From Echria macrotheca (taxonomy: Eukaryota > Ascomycota > Sordariomycetes > Sordariales > Schizotheciaceae), in contig MU839847.1 of NCBI GenBank assembly GCA_030411725.1, positions 248,001-312,000 of the forward strand: a stretch of 64,000 nucleotides of DNA, written 5' to 3'. The translations under genes were made by a program, and so were the position numbers. The notes under the pieces were generated by a model. It was not told where the DNA came from, searched no databases, and saw only the letters and a program-made list of their open reading frames with translations. Shown piece after piece: positions 1-11,039 of the stretch. Positions within the stretch are counted from its first letter, which is position 1; every line of letters begins with the position of its first letter.

Positions 1-1
1 G

Positions 2-679
2 AGCGACTTGCTCGAGGTGCCGGACATGAACATCACGGAACAGGCAAAGAGCGACAAGATTGATCGCCTCCTCGAAGTCTACAGCAAGGCGATCGAGAAC
101 TCGCTGTTCACGACCTTCAAGATCGACGGGTTCGCCTCCCATCTCAACGACACGTCGCTCGACACCTTCGCGCTCGAAGACAAGGTCAACGACCAGAACT
201 GGGGCAAAGCCAATCTGGTCTTCAACTACGCCTACATCGCCGCGGGCATCACGCTCATCCTGATGAACACGCTGTTCATCGTCAAGGGCCCCTCGGTCCG
301 CCGGTGGACCTTCTTCAACTGGGTCCGCAAGAGCGTCAACTACCTGACCGGCATCGCGCTCGTTCTAGTCTCGGCCGCGAGGCTGGACAAGAACGGCGAG
401 ACGTTCGAGGGTACGCCGTGGCCGCTGCCGACGCTGCTGCTCGTTTTCTTTGCTATCTTGGTGCTGAATCATCTGCCTGCTCCGCCGCCGCTGCTTTTCC
501 GGTCCAAGGACGCGCCGGATGCCGCCAAGACGGAGGGCTGGACGGCTGTTCAGGAGATGGGCTGGCGGACGAAGCGGGTTGAGGACGAGGCGTCGTCGGC
601 AAACGGGTCGCAGAATAAGACTGCGCATCAAAGCGTGGATGTTACCGAGGACACGACGCACCAGGGTGTTAGAGGCTAA
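2..679 (+). CDS. Membrane protein, C-terminal part (5' end outside window)
   Basis: The reading frame is open from the first bases of the window, so this is the 3' end of a gene that starts upstream. About 225 residues are visible. Hydrophobic segments lie near residues 70-92, 108-125 and 140-160 of the visible part, each followed by charged residues, which indicates an integral membrane protein. The segment before the first helix is acidic and polar, and the last 60 residues are hydrophilic and probably cytosolic or lumenal. I do not recognise the family and no catalytic motif is visible. The frame stops cleanly at TAA with no sign of an intron. Confidence is high that it is coding and low on function. 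Confidence 0.7.
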   Translation, partial: SDLLEVPDMNITEQAKSDKIDRLLEVYSKAIENSLFTTFKIDGFASHLNDTSLDTFALEDKVNDQNWGKANLVFNYAYIAAGITLILMNTLFIVKGPSVRRWTFFNWVRKSVNYLTGIALVLVSAARLDKNGETFEGTPWPLPTLLLVFFAILVLNHLPAPPPLLFRSKDAPDAAKTEGWTAVQEMGWRTKRVEDEASSANGSQNKTAHQSVDVTEDTTHQGVRG

Positions 680-1393
680 GGGGTCGGAACAGTTCTCAGT
701 TGTCGAACTATTCATCTTGCCAGACCTTCGGTCCTATTTGTTTAGACTTTCCAGTGGTAACCGTGAAGTCTTCCAGATGACCGAAGGTCGCCATGGATCA
801 CGGCAGTAGTCTTTTTCCGAAATCTACCTTCATTCTAACATACCCCCTTAGATTTAGACCGAGATTATTACGACCTAGGTCTAATCTCATATCTTTATTT
901 TTCATATCCTGCTTCTTCTGTACGCGAATAATCCCTTATCTGGTTCTCAAAGTGTTGTTGGAGATCCTTATTGGCTTCCGGTCAGGTTCTCTGCCACTAT
1001 GTCGGTGGTGAGGATGGTGATAAATCTTTTGGTTCGGATCTGGCCCGCTCGATTTGCTTGCAGCAGTCGAGCGATTTGTTTTCAAGGTTTTCATTATTGC
1101 AGAAGGCGGTAAGGATGGTGCTAAAAGACTCGGCTGTCGGTGTTTGGGGTTTGGAAGCTTATTGTTGGGGTGGATATCCTCTGAGGGCTAAAGTGAGGCA
1201 ATGCATGGGAACAGTGGAGGATGATGATGGCAGGGAGAATTCGAGAGATAGACTTCAATAACAACGAACTTGGTGGCATTTGAGATTCGGTTTGAGATGT
1301 CTGATTACCTATGTACTGGAAGTTCGCCGGGGTGGATCTGCCGTGGCTTTATATAGTAAAACTAAAAACAAACTTCCCATTGCTCCATGTAAA
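680..1393. other. Intergenic region, convergent 3' ends
   Basis: This stretch lies between the end of the membrane protein gene and the end of the minus-strand hydroxylase gene. Small ORFs are present but have no start context, domain or splice structure. It probably holds two 3' UTRs. I see nothing else in it. Confidence 0.5.
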
Positions 1394-2669
1394 CTAGTCG
1401 CTCGACTCGATAGCCTGGGCCTTCGTAAGGCTTGACTCCACCAGTGGCTGGACGCCCGGCGGGTAGTTAAATACCAATGCCCGAACCTCGATGCTCGTTC
1501 TTGGCGGGCAGTTTGGCGGGCGGTTCGGGTGCTGAAACGCAGTATGAGGACATCCTAGCAGCAAAGTCGCGGTCAAACACAGCACGAGGCAGAGGGTAAC
1601 AAGAATCAGAGACATACTCTTCGCCTTAACAGTCGAATCCGAGTCAAACATCTTCATGATCAAGGCCTCATCCGGTCGCTGCTGGCTGAGATAATACCAT
1701 TTGTGCTCAGGATTAGTGTACAGATACATGGTTGCGCCCTTGAACCGCCTCCTCACGTGGTCGCACTCGACGAGGTCCGGGTCGGGAACGCTCGTCGAGT
1801 CGCACACGGCTAGAGGAAAGTCTTCAACCGCGTTGTGTATCGGGCGCCAACAGCTTTTGGTAAGTGTCAGCGGGTTTTTTGGTTCAACTTTGTGGCGGTG
1901 TTGATGGAATGCCACTCACTTGATAATCCGTACCCTCCCCTGAAGCAGATATGGTGCTTCATCCTGGAGTTGAAGTTGCACTCTGTGTACCACGGCTCGT
2001 GGGCTTTGGTCTAGTTTGTTCTTGTTATTATCCGATTCATAGTTCCTGATGGACAATGTTTTGACTTACCAACGTGTACTCGACAGGCGGGCAGCATCCA
2101 ATTTGTAAGGTCATTCATGTCCAACGTCTCGGGTTCCGCGACCTTGGAGTTCCGGAGCTAGCCACACGACCAAACGAGATGAAGATCAGCGGGAGAGGTT
2201 TTGGTTATGCTTTCGGAATAGCACGAGATGAAAAGAGGCAAAGTAAAGTCTCCTGGTGAACAACTAGGTAGGTGTAAAGTGGGATGGATGAAAGAAGTAA
2301 CATGATCCAGCTTACCCTCCAGTCAAAAAAAAATATCCTATCAAATCCACCATCAAGTGTGTCCCTTAGAAGCTGTTCAACCTCGGCAAAGTACTGCGAC
2401 TCAACGACATCACTCTTTTGAAAACTATCGGGGTCGAGAGACGTATGGAACGGACGGATCTCGAAGCCGTGAGTATCTAACCCGAAGTCATTGATGGCCG
2501 GGCGCATGTCACGGATGGTGTGGGGTCGATTTTCGAACTCGACATTGTTTTGTCTCGGGTCGGGACTGTTCGGATCGACGGGAATGAAGAGTTGAAACGG
2601 CTTCTCTCGCTGATACAGCTCGAGTTTCTGGAGGTAGTTGAGGTCGGCGACAACATCACCAGAAGCCAT
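1394..2669 (-). CDS. AsaB-type hydroxylase/desaturase (CmcJ family)
   Basis: Five exons (2669-2316, 2157-2070, 2010-1920, 1853-1618, 1554-1394) join in frame to 309 residues. The protein carries the hallmarks of the fungal asaB/CmcJ family, whose members hydroxylate or desaturate secondary metabolites such as gibberellins: FENRPHTIRDMRP near residue 52, FFFDWR near 115, VHVDQSP, LLQGRVRIINCWRPI, PLAVCDS, and a C-terminal SIEVRALVFNYPPG. The His/Asp pair in VHVDQSP and the Arg in SIEVRALVF fit a 2-oxoglutarate/iron-type fold. The start at 2669 was chosen over the ATG four codons upstream because family members begin just before the conserved block. Introns are 158, 59, 66 and 63 nt with GTAAG or GTGAG donors. 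Length is normal for the family. The substrate is unknown and no synthase gene is nearby. Confidence 0.88.
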
Positions 2670-3507
2670 GTTGGTTGGCACGTCTGGACGTGAACGCCTC
2701 TGTAAGAGAGAGAGAGTGTGTGAGACGGATCAGAAAAGAGAGAGCGGCAAGTCCTTCACAGTCTGTGCTGGGGGCAAGCAATCTCCCTGAAAATTGGCTG
2801 GGAGGAGGCTCTGCTCAACCCTTCTTCTCGCTTCGGGTTTCCCCAACGGGAACTTGAAATATCACCATGACCCAGCGAATTTTTCGCAGCCTCAATGCGG
2901 CCCAAGCGAGACAGAAGCCGGGACAAAGGCATATCGGCGCCATTTAGTGCCAGCGCATGTATATTCCGGCGAGAACGATAGGTCGGTGTCCGAACTTTCT
3001 TGGCTGCTTGCTCATATCAATGCTCTTTGGTGGCGGTTTGGCGACGCAGCCGCTCGTTATTGGCGGCTCGACGGCACACGATCAACAACACATCTTTGCC
3101 TGGATGAGTGAGCATGCAGCATGCGCGGTGTCGGGTTTGGCCAATTAGACAAGGCGAGGCTCTGAAACGGACAGTATTGAAACGGTCAAATTAGAATGAA
3201 CGGCCGGTTTCTGTAAGCTGTTTTGAGCGGCACAGCATGTCTCACAGACAACATCCGCGGGGAGAAGGACAGGGTGTCGTCAGGTGAGAGCAAGGGGGTG
3301 TGTGGCTCAATTGCTGCCTCTCAAACGAGATTGATGCCCCCAGCAGTACAAAACGTATCCCCCGACGCCCGACCACTGTCCCCTGAACCAAAACCAAACA
3401 TCCCAAGCTTCCTCCCGCCTGCGTCTCAATCTCCTCACCCTGCAAACCATAATCACTCATTCCCCATTTTCTAACATTACATACCGCTATCCGTCCTCTC
3501 TATCATC
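2670..3507. other. Divergent promoter region
   Basis: This lies between the hydroxylase start and the small ORF at 3508. Just upstream of the hydroxylase is a GA-rich stretch (about 2703-2750). A pyrimidine-rich leader precedes the ATG at 3508. No coding region is supported. Confidence 0.5.
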
Positions 3508-3756
3508 ATGGGTGTTGCTTCTGGCTCTGGTGAGCAGCAGGCACGCAGTGCCGCTGCCAAGAAAGACACAGTATACTCGACCACATCGCTGCCGTCTTGG
3601 GTCCAGGAGGCCCTCGAGGATGACAACCTCGCCCAGCCATGGAAATCCCAGGACGTAGGCCAGGATGACCCCAACTTTGGCGAAGGCGAGGACCAGCTCC
3701 AGCTTTACAACAAGGGGGTCAAGTGCTGCCCCGGCGAGGGCTCGCTTGCCGCCTAG
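3508..3756 (+). CDS. Small hydrophilic protein, function unknown
   Basis: A single-exon ORF of 82 residues in good start context (purine at -3, ATGGGT) after a CT-rich leader. The protein is acidic in the middle (ALEDDNLAQPW, NFGEGEDQLQ) and ends with KGVKCCPGEGSLAA, which has a Cys-Cys pair. There is no signal peptide or membrane segment. Composition and third-position GC look like coding sequence. I do not recognise it. It could be a small conserved fungal protein or, less likely, a chance ORF. Confidence 0.55.
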   Translation: MGVASGSGEQQARSAAAKKDTVYSTTSLPSWVQEALEDDNLAQPWKSQDVGQDDPNFGEGEDQLQLYNKGVKCCPGEGSLAA

Positions 3757-4185
3757 CCAGTCCATCTGCCAGGCCTGACATGCCCGTGGTAGACTGCCTT
3801 CAAGGTGCGTTGGTTCCAAGACGGCAGCCCTAGCCTCTCGGCAAGCGCTAACCAACTCTATCGTCCCCACAGAGTACCTAACGACAGAGACGAGCTGGTC
3901 ATCAGAGACGTATCGCGGAGGATATTTTGTTGTTCTTGCACCTGCGGTTCTTCGTTGTGCCTTCTGAATAGTGATGAGGATATTGGACTGTGACTGGTAT
4001 TGAAGTACCTTGTCAAGGATGTGCACTCTTTAGTTTGGAGTATCGACAGGCTTGTCTCCTTCGTTGATTGCATGTTGTTTGCACATCCGATGTGAGCGGA
4101 TTACTATCTAGGTAGCTAGTCCAATAGCATCTTATCTCGTTCCATTCAGCTGTATCTCCGCAATGCCTGCATCAAAGATGCTGGC
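3757..4185. other. Intergenic region, convergent 3' ends
   Basis: Holds the 3' flank of the small ORF and of the minus-strand NLR gene. No domain-bearing ORF is seen. Confidence 0.5.
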
Positions 4186-7100
4186 TCAAGTTTCTGATAC
4201 CCTCCCCCTCGCCCTTTGGACTGCCGGGAGCAGATCACGCCCTGTCCACCGCCCCTCGAATCCCGGCTGGATTGAGTCGAACAATGTCATCTTGTCCGTG
4301 ATGTCCGCCAAATGGGCAGGGACCCCATCTTCAAAGAGCCGATCGAGCACTGGCAGTGATTGCTCTTTCAACTGCCGTGCCTCGGCCAGGTTTCTTTTTC
4401 GCTCTTCTTGCTCGCCAAGAGTATAGTAGAAACTGTCACCTTTGGACTGATCCAGCCAGTGGTCCTCCAAGAGACGGGCGAGATGGAACTGGGCTCGTGC
4501 GAGAGCACAGTCGTGCCACCGGACCTTTTTCGCTCGGTCTAGGCAACGTCGGATGTAATTCCTGTCACGAAGCGGTCAGCCTTCTGGATATGCCTTTGGG
4601 CAGAGTAAAGGAGTAGGAATTGGGGCTGGAACATGGTTAGGTATGGTTACTTACTCTGCCCGTGTGTAGTCCCCAAGATGGTGGTACATGGCACCCACGG
4701 TGTACAGGCTCTGGAGCGTGACCTCGGCTCTTGCACCACAAATCGCCTCTCTGCCCTTGAGGACTTCCAAATGCAGGCCGAGTGCGTTGTTGAGCTGGCC
4801 TGCCTGTAGCATCACGCACGCGAGGTCGTATTGGAACCACAAATACCTCGAGCTGTTGCCATCCGTCTTGAACTTAATTTCCGAACCCATCCGGGCCATG
4901 CTGATTGCGCTGTCATAGTCTCCTTGGTACGCGCGGACGATGCTCATGTTGTGGTAGTACTTCCCATATTCGAAGGGAACGTCGTCGACGCCGCCCCACT
5001 GCTTGTACCGGCTGAAACATTGGACAAAGAGCTCCTCGGCTTTTTCAAACTCAAAGCATTGTAAATACGAGAGTCCCAGGTCGTTGGCGGCGTTGTAGTA
5101 CATGTGTTCGCTTTCCGGGTCCACCGTGATCTCTTCTGATTCGTCCTTCTCCCCCGACGTGACGGTCGTCATCAAGGCCTTCCTCATGTCGAGAATTTCT
5201 TGGCGTCTGGCCAATGACTCGTGCCATTTGCTCGGCCCGAGAATATCGAGAAGGAAACTCATGACGCATGAAATGTCGGCTCGCAGTCGACCTCCGTCAT
5301 AACCGATCGCCTTGAGGATCTGCTCTGCCGTGTTGAGCATAGTAACACCGTCGCGGGTCATAGGGTTCCATGTCTCGAATACGTGAAAACCGGCATTGTA
5401 CAGCAGCGTGGCCATTCGCAATGAGCCTTGGATGGGAGGATGTGCTGCGTTGAAGGCGGTACAGAGGCTGAGGACGTGGGGGTTGGTCATCTGGAACTGG
5501 GGCCAGAAGGATGGAGCGGGAATCTGCAGCCGGTCGGCCATGGGCGAGACGCGCTCAAGCAGGGCCAGGGCGTGATTGAAGATGGAGCTACGCTCTTCGG
5601 GCGATTTGTCAAGCTTCAGCCGAAGAGCCACCTGAAGGCTTCGGTGGATGATGTACATGTTTTGTTCCACTCCATCACTGTTCACGGCCGAGTCTTTGCT
5701 GATAAGACACCGCCTGCTGAGAGACCTGGTCATTTCCAACAACCTAGGGCGTGTGAGATGGGCCATGTATAACGAGAACGGGCGAAGAGGAGTCTGCACT
5801 TACTCGATGCGGCAGAAATCACTGGGGAAACCCCATCCTTCCCCTTCGGTTATGTCTTGAATTAGCCAGTCCTCGGGCACACCGTCGGGGTTGAGATAGG
5901 CCATGATTTTGATGAGCTTGTGGGCGTTGGCAGGAAGCTCGTCGAGCGCCAAGTCCCAGACGATCTCCAGTCTCTTTTCGTTTTGCTTCACAAGCGTGTC
6001 GGCGACCCAAGCGTAACGGTGCCAGCGCTCGTTGACAAAGTCTCGGAAGAATGCGAGGTTGTTGTGGTGAGACTCGCTCATGTAACCACCAATGTGGGCC
6101 AGCGCAAGAGGGTGACCACCAAGCATGTCAGAAATTTCCTCGAGAATCTTCTGGTCGGCCGCCGAGATCTTGGAAATGTCGCGCCGGAGACACTTAAGAA
6201 GCAGATGGGCACCCGTCTCGGAATCTAGAGACTTGAGAGGGATGGCGGCGCTGGTGCGGTGCTTCAGCTCCTCCAGTTGCGAGGTGAAGATGATAGCGGA
6301 TGCCGGGCTCTTGGCCTCTGTTGGCATGACCGAGTCCATTGTCTCGATGGTCACCTGCTCGACATTGTCGAACACTATAAGCCACGAATCCTCGGTCGAC
6401 TCGAGCCAGTGGTGGACGAGGTCGAGAGTGAATGGGCCCAAGTCGAGCATGGTGCATATTGCGTTGAACGAGTCGGCGAGCGCTGTTGGGGTCTCGGCAT
6501 TCACCCAAAGCCTATATCTGTATGATGCTGCGTACTGGTTTGCGTAGCCAAGTGCCACTTGTGTCTTGCCCATGCCTCCCATGGCATGAAGAAGGCAGGA
6601 GGGTGGCCGGGAACCGGGCGACCATTCCGTCGGTGTCAACAGTGTTCGGAGATCTCCAAGTACGTCGCTCCTCCCCACAAAGTAGTTATGTTGCTTGGGG
6701 GCGTTTGTAGTCTTTGGTGGCGGCGGGAGCTGGGTGGACCGCCCCTGCTCCTGTTTTGCTGCTCTGCTGGCCTCTACCATGTGTTGTCGAAATGCGAGCT
6801 TGGCCGTTTTCTCGAATTCCGACTTTGAGTCCTCCCATGCCTTCTTGATGGCCGACTGACTGCGTCGCGATTTGGAAGAGAAGAGGTTCGAGGCTATCTG
6901 GACTACGATTCCCTGCTCAGTCAAGGCTGTCCATCAAACTAGAAGAGTAAAGGGGGTCGTCTCAGACTTACTCCATGGTCGCCTGGAGATGTAGCCGATG
7001 GTGAACAGAGAAAAGTTTGTATAAATCTCGTAAAGATCTTGCAAAATGAACTGCAAGGTGAGATTTTCTGGGAATAAAATGACATAGTCGTCAAAATTGG

Positions 7101-7737
7101 GAAAGCTCTTGTAGAAGTCGGTCATCTGCTCGAAGGTGTTGTTGATGACCTCGGTATGACGACAGGTGCACTGTTGGGCTGCCCGTTAGCGAGCGGAACA
7201 CCGACAGATATGTAAGGCGGCAGAACGAACTTCAATGATGGCAAGGGCAGCTGACCACACAAAACTGGCAGTCGCATCTTGTTGAAACGCGAGGGCAAGC
7301 GCCTTCTCAAAGGATTTGACATGTTCGAAGCAAGGGGCGAGATATCTTGTCACAAGCTTGTTCAGGGACTTGTGGGAGTAGGTCTTGTAGAGCTGCTGGA
7401 GATGGGCCTGAAAGGTCTCAAAGTCCCTGACGTCGAGGGTGCTGCCAAAGTCGGCCTTCAGGAGCCCCTTTCGAAACTGCTCAACTTTAGCCCGAAAGGA
7501 CAAATCGATGGTCTTGGTTGCGGAGATATTCATGATCACAAGGAACGTGATAAATCGTTGTGCTTCGCTCGTTTGTCTGCGCTCTGATTCGGAATTAGGT
7601 GTTCGCACTCGGGTCATGGGCTGGATGTCCGCCCCCTGAACAGCGTCTCTATCGTGGGCATTTGAGTCAGCCGGGGGAGACGTGGAGTCCGAGCACAAGG
7701 CCAAACTTCGCTGGTCGCTCAGTATTGCGGGCAACAC
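4186..7737 (-). CDS. NLR-like STAND protein: helical N-domain, NB-ARC, TPR
   Basis: Five exons join in frame: 7737 or 7533 to 7231, 7170-6972, 6926-5804, 5743-4655, 4561-4186. The best start is probably the ATG at 7533 (A at -3), giving 1029 residues; the frame is open to an ATG at 7737, which would add 68. The first about 165 residues are a helical DUF7708-like domain. After a linker comes the NTPase, with a YFVGR entry motif, the P-loop GGMGKTQVAL near residue 280 and a kinase-2 strand WLIVFDN near 353. A winged-helix-like stretch follows, then TPR-type repeats from about residue 650 to 950, with paired YNAANDLGLSYL and YLWFQYDLACVML type helices. Fungal proteins of this type act as signal-transducing ATPases in non-self recognition and cell death. 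The intron at 6971-6927 is only 45 nt. Confidence 0.87.
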
Positions 7738-8507
7738 ATAGACAGATGGGCCAACTGGGCACAGCCCACGGACTTGACTTCACAAACACGGGCAGAAGAC
7801 AAGGGCAGGCGTCTTTCTGACCCAGTCTCGGATGATTGGGGGTTCAGGACCCAATGCGGCTCTAAAACGGAGGACTTTTACCAAGCGAAGTTCTGCAGGG
7901 CGTTAGTAAATGTGGCTGCTGGCTGGGGCCGCGTGATGTCTACCTGGAGGTCTATCTGCCTGTCGTTTCCTGTGGGATTTATTGCATCAGCGCATCAAAG
8001 GGTGGATAGCCAATAAAGCCAGCGTCTGGGTGTGATCTTGGCAAGCGGAAAGTCCCTTGCATGTTGATGATCTCTATCAGAAGAAAAAGTCGAACAGCGC
8101 AGGGAAGGCTCTCAAACGGTTGACAAAACGGACATGATTTTGCCGGTGAGACCGTGGGAGAGCCTCAGAAAGGTCAGCACCTCGTGAGGCGTCGGATATT
8201 TCCGTTCACTACCCCGCTTTCTTGCGCTTTCTTGGGCTCCAAGTCCAACAGGCAGCTGCACGGCGATCAAAAAGATGTCTTGGCACGTTGGGCTCCCGCA
8301 AAGCAGGGCGCAACGTCTGACTGGGGGCCGGCTTGGCAAGTATCCCACGGCTTGTGATGCGAGGTGTGCAATCAACCACATCAGTGCCGCCCCTTTTCCT
8401 GTCTTTGCGCAGAATTCCGCCACAATTACCGCGAGAAGCCGTGTAAGGGCGGGAAGCTTTTAAGCAAGAAAGAGAAAAGGAGCAAGGAAGAAAGAACTAG
8501 GCGGTCG
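7738..8507. other. Divergent promoter region between NLR and hydrolase genes
   Basis: About 770 nt separate the NLR start from the beta-lactamase-fold gene on the opposite strand. Short ORFs on both strands lack domains. Both promoters must lie here. Confidence 0.5.
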
Positions 8508-10329
8508 ATGACTCCCCATTCAGGTTCCTCCCCAAGTCCTCCTCCGGGCCCTTCTCTACGGACTTGGCGTCCTCGTCTGAGAGCTTCTCTGGCTGCAATC
8601 TTTGCTGTTCTTTCTCTCAAGCGGCTGTTTACAGGCACAACACCAAAACAGCCATCTACAATGTACGTCGAAGAACTCCCCGACTGCTGCTTGATGCGGC
8701 CACTGACAGACAGTTAGGACATCCCAGGATGAAGCCGCTATTCTCGCTCGTCTCTCAGAGACAAGTTCTCTCATTGAAAGCATCCGTGCCATAACAGGAA
8801 ATCCCGGCGTCTCTGTCGGAGTGCTCCACCATGGGAAGCCCATCTACGCTGCCAACTATGGCTACAGAGATGTCGCAACGAAGACGCCCCCGGATAGCGA
8901 CACCATCTTTCCAGTCGGGTCCCTGACCAAAGCCATGGTTGCCACCCTTTTTGCTGCTTTAGTCGAGGAGGGCAAAGTCTCCTTTGAGACCAAGCTGTCG
9001 GATCTTGTCCCTGAGTACAACCAGCCCTCCGAGGACCTCAGATGCAAGGAGCTGGCGACAGAGGCCAACCTCATCGACCTGCTAGCCCACCGGCTGGGCA
9101 TCACCATGGGGAACAATTTTTGGTCCCAAAAGAGCCAGCAAGTCCTTGTTGACAAAGCCGAGACGGCCAAGATAGTCGGCTTCTTGCAACCTCTGGTCCC
9201 GTTCCGATCCAAGTTCATGTACTCGAACTGGGGCTATGGGCTGGCGGGTGAGATTCTGGAAGATGTCGCGCGCACTGATCTGCAATCGTTGGCCGACCAA
9301 GTTCTTTTCAAGCCCCTGGGCATGAATCGCACCACCATGGGGGACGCTTTCGGGGAAAACGTCGCCAAGTCATACATGGCCCTCAGCAACGCGACCCCGT
9401 TTGAGATCCCGACAACCGCCTATGTGGCAGGAAAAGCTCGCGCAGGCGCCGGTGCTTGTAAAAGCACCGTCAACAACCTGCTCCGCTTCTACGGCGCATG
9501 GATGGCGGCGGCCAAGGACCAAGATGCATCGGGAAAGACACACACGCCTGGATCGCCGTTCAAGCACACGGCCGTGCAATGGACCAAGCACAGCACCATC
9601 ACTGACGGCAGCGACTATGGCTTTGGCTGGGTTCTGGCCCAGCTCCCAGGCAAGGGTGGTCTTGTCGGCGTGAACGGCTACGAGTCGCCAGAGCTGCCCA
9701 TCATCGCCAAAGGCACAACCCCCCGGCGGCTGGTCTACCACCAGGGCTCCGTCTGTGGCGCTCTCAGCGCCGTCTATTTGCTCCCTGAGACCGAATCAGC
9801 TGTCGTTGTCCTCGGGAATGGATTCGACCTGTGCGATACCCCCGACTGGATCGCGCAACTCCTTCTCGAGGCATTACTCGACGCACCGGAGCGCAATGAC
9901 TACGTCGACCTGGCCAAGCGGGCGTCAGCGAATGCACTAAGCCACCACCAGCCGACTGTCGATCAGCTTGCCGCCGAACAGGAGCATGACACCCCGGTCC
10001 AGCCCCTTGAGCAATACACCGGCAAGTATTTCAACAAAGCGGGTAATTTCTTCCTCGAGGTGGCTGTGTCCAGCGACGGGACTGGCCTCGTCCTGATCCC
10101 ACAAGGCTTCCTCAACACGGCGTACAACTTGCATCACTACCATCATGATGTGTTCGCCTGGGACTGCGACCGTGATGCCGAGTCCAAGGAGGCGCTCTAC
10201 CCGCAGTTTGCTATCGGCCTGCATAGGGTCCTGTTCCAAACCGACGACTCCGGCAAGGTGGTGTCTCTCAATTGGCAGATTGACAAGGCAATCCCAGAAG
10301 GCGAGGTCTTCACCAAGAGAGACCCGTGA
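8508..10329 (+). CDS. Serine beta-lactamase-fold hydrolase
   Basis: Two exons (8508-8662 and 8718-10329; 55-nt intron, donor GTACGT, acceptor TTAG) give 588 residues. The three active-site motifs of class C beta-lactamase/D-peptidase enzymes are in order: SLTK (Ser and Lys of SxxK) near residue 119, YSN near 219, and HQG near 386, the position of the KTG box. A C-terminal extension of about 150 residues follows, as in fungal LACTB-like or esterase-like members such as LovD relatives. The ATG of the core (MTSQDEAAI) is itself assembled across the splice junction, so the true start may be that codon; the ATG at 8508 adds about 51 residues ending in a hydrophobic, Arg-rich stretch. There is no clear signal peptide. 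Likely substrates are amides, esters or D-peptides; the natural one is unknown. Confidence 0.88.
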
Positions 10330-11039
10330 CGTGAGCGAAGCGGAGACTTCAAGGCAAGACTTGTGTAGCAGCATAGTTCGGCTGCATGAAGTAAGGGCAT
10401 GTTCACCTAGGTAATTAGGGAATACCTTGGACAAGATACTTATTGAATTGTTTGCTTTCTGCTTGATTTATGCCTGTTGTGGCCGATTTGCTGGGACTCA
10501 TTACTTGAAGACTCGGCTGGAACTCTTCCGTTCTTAGGTCGGTACACAGTTTTCCAATCGTTTACAGTTTCCCAATCATTTATCTCATACATATTCGAAT
10601 GTTCAATTCCAACTTTGTTTGGGATAGCAAGGCGGCTCCCACTTAAACATAAAACATCCCTGTATTGTCCCGGCTCTGGCCGTGTCCTCGACAAGTCGGG
10701 ATCGAAGTCAGAGGGAAACCCAGCGCGCAGTGAACCACAAGCTGACAGTCGTCGGAACGGCCAACCCCATCTCGTCCAAGACGCATCCAACCGCCGCCAT
10801 TAACCGCACCGATACCTCAATGGCCTGCCGCTAGTTTTTGGTCTCTCAAGAACACTTCCAGCAAGGCGCCGTGATAAAAAAAAGTGGAACCGAAAAAAAG
10901 ACATACAACACCAGGGATTCGCTGGTCGTCACCGACCCAACTACTAGTCTAGCGGTCGCTGGCTTATCTATGGGAGAGCGGACGGGATCCCGAGTTTTCC
11001 AGTGCCTATGGTCGTATGTGGTAGTCTGTGATGGAGACT
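10330..11039. other. Intergenic region
   Basis: Follows the hydrolase stop codon. Near 10870-10900 there are A-runs. No coding region is supported; it may include the lost 5' part of the decayed protease downstream. Confidence 0.45.

Noticed and set aside
793..1261. Two small plus-strand ORFs after the first gene
   Set aside because: Low-complexity translation, no start context, and located in a convergent 3' region.
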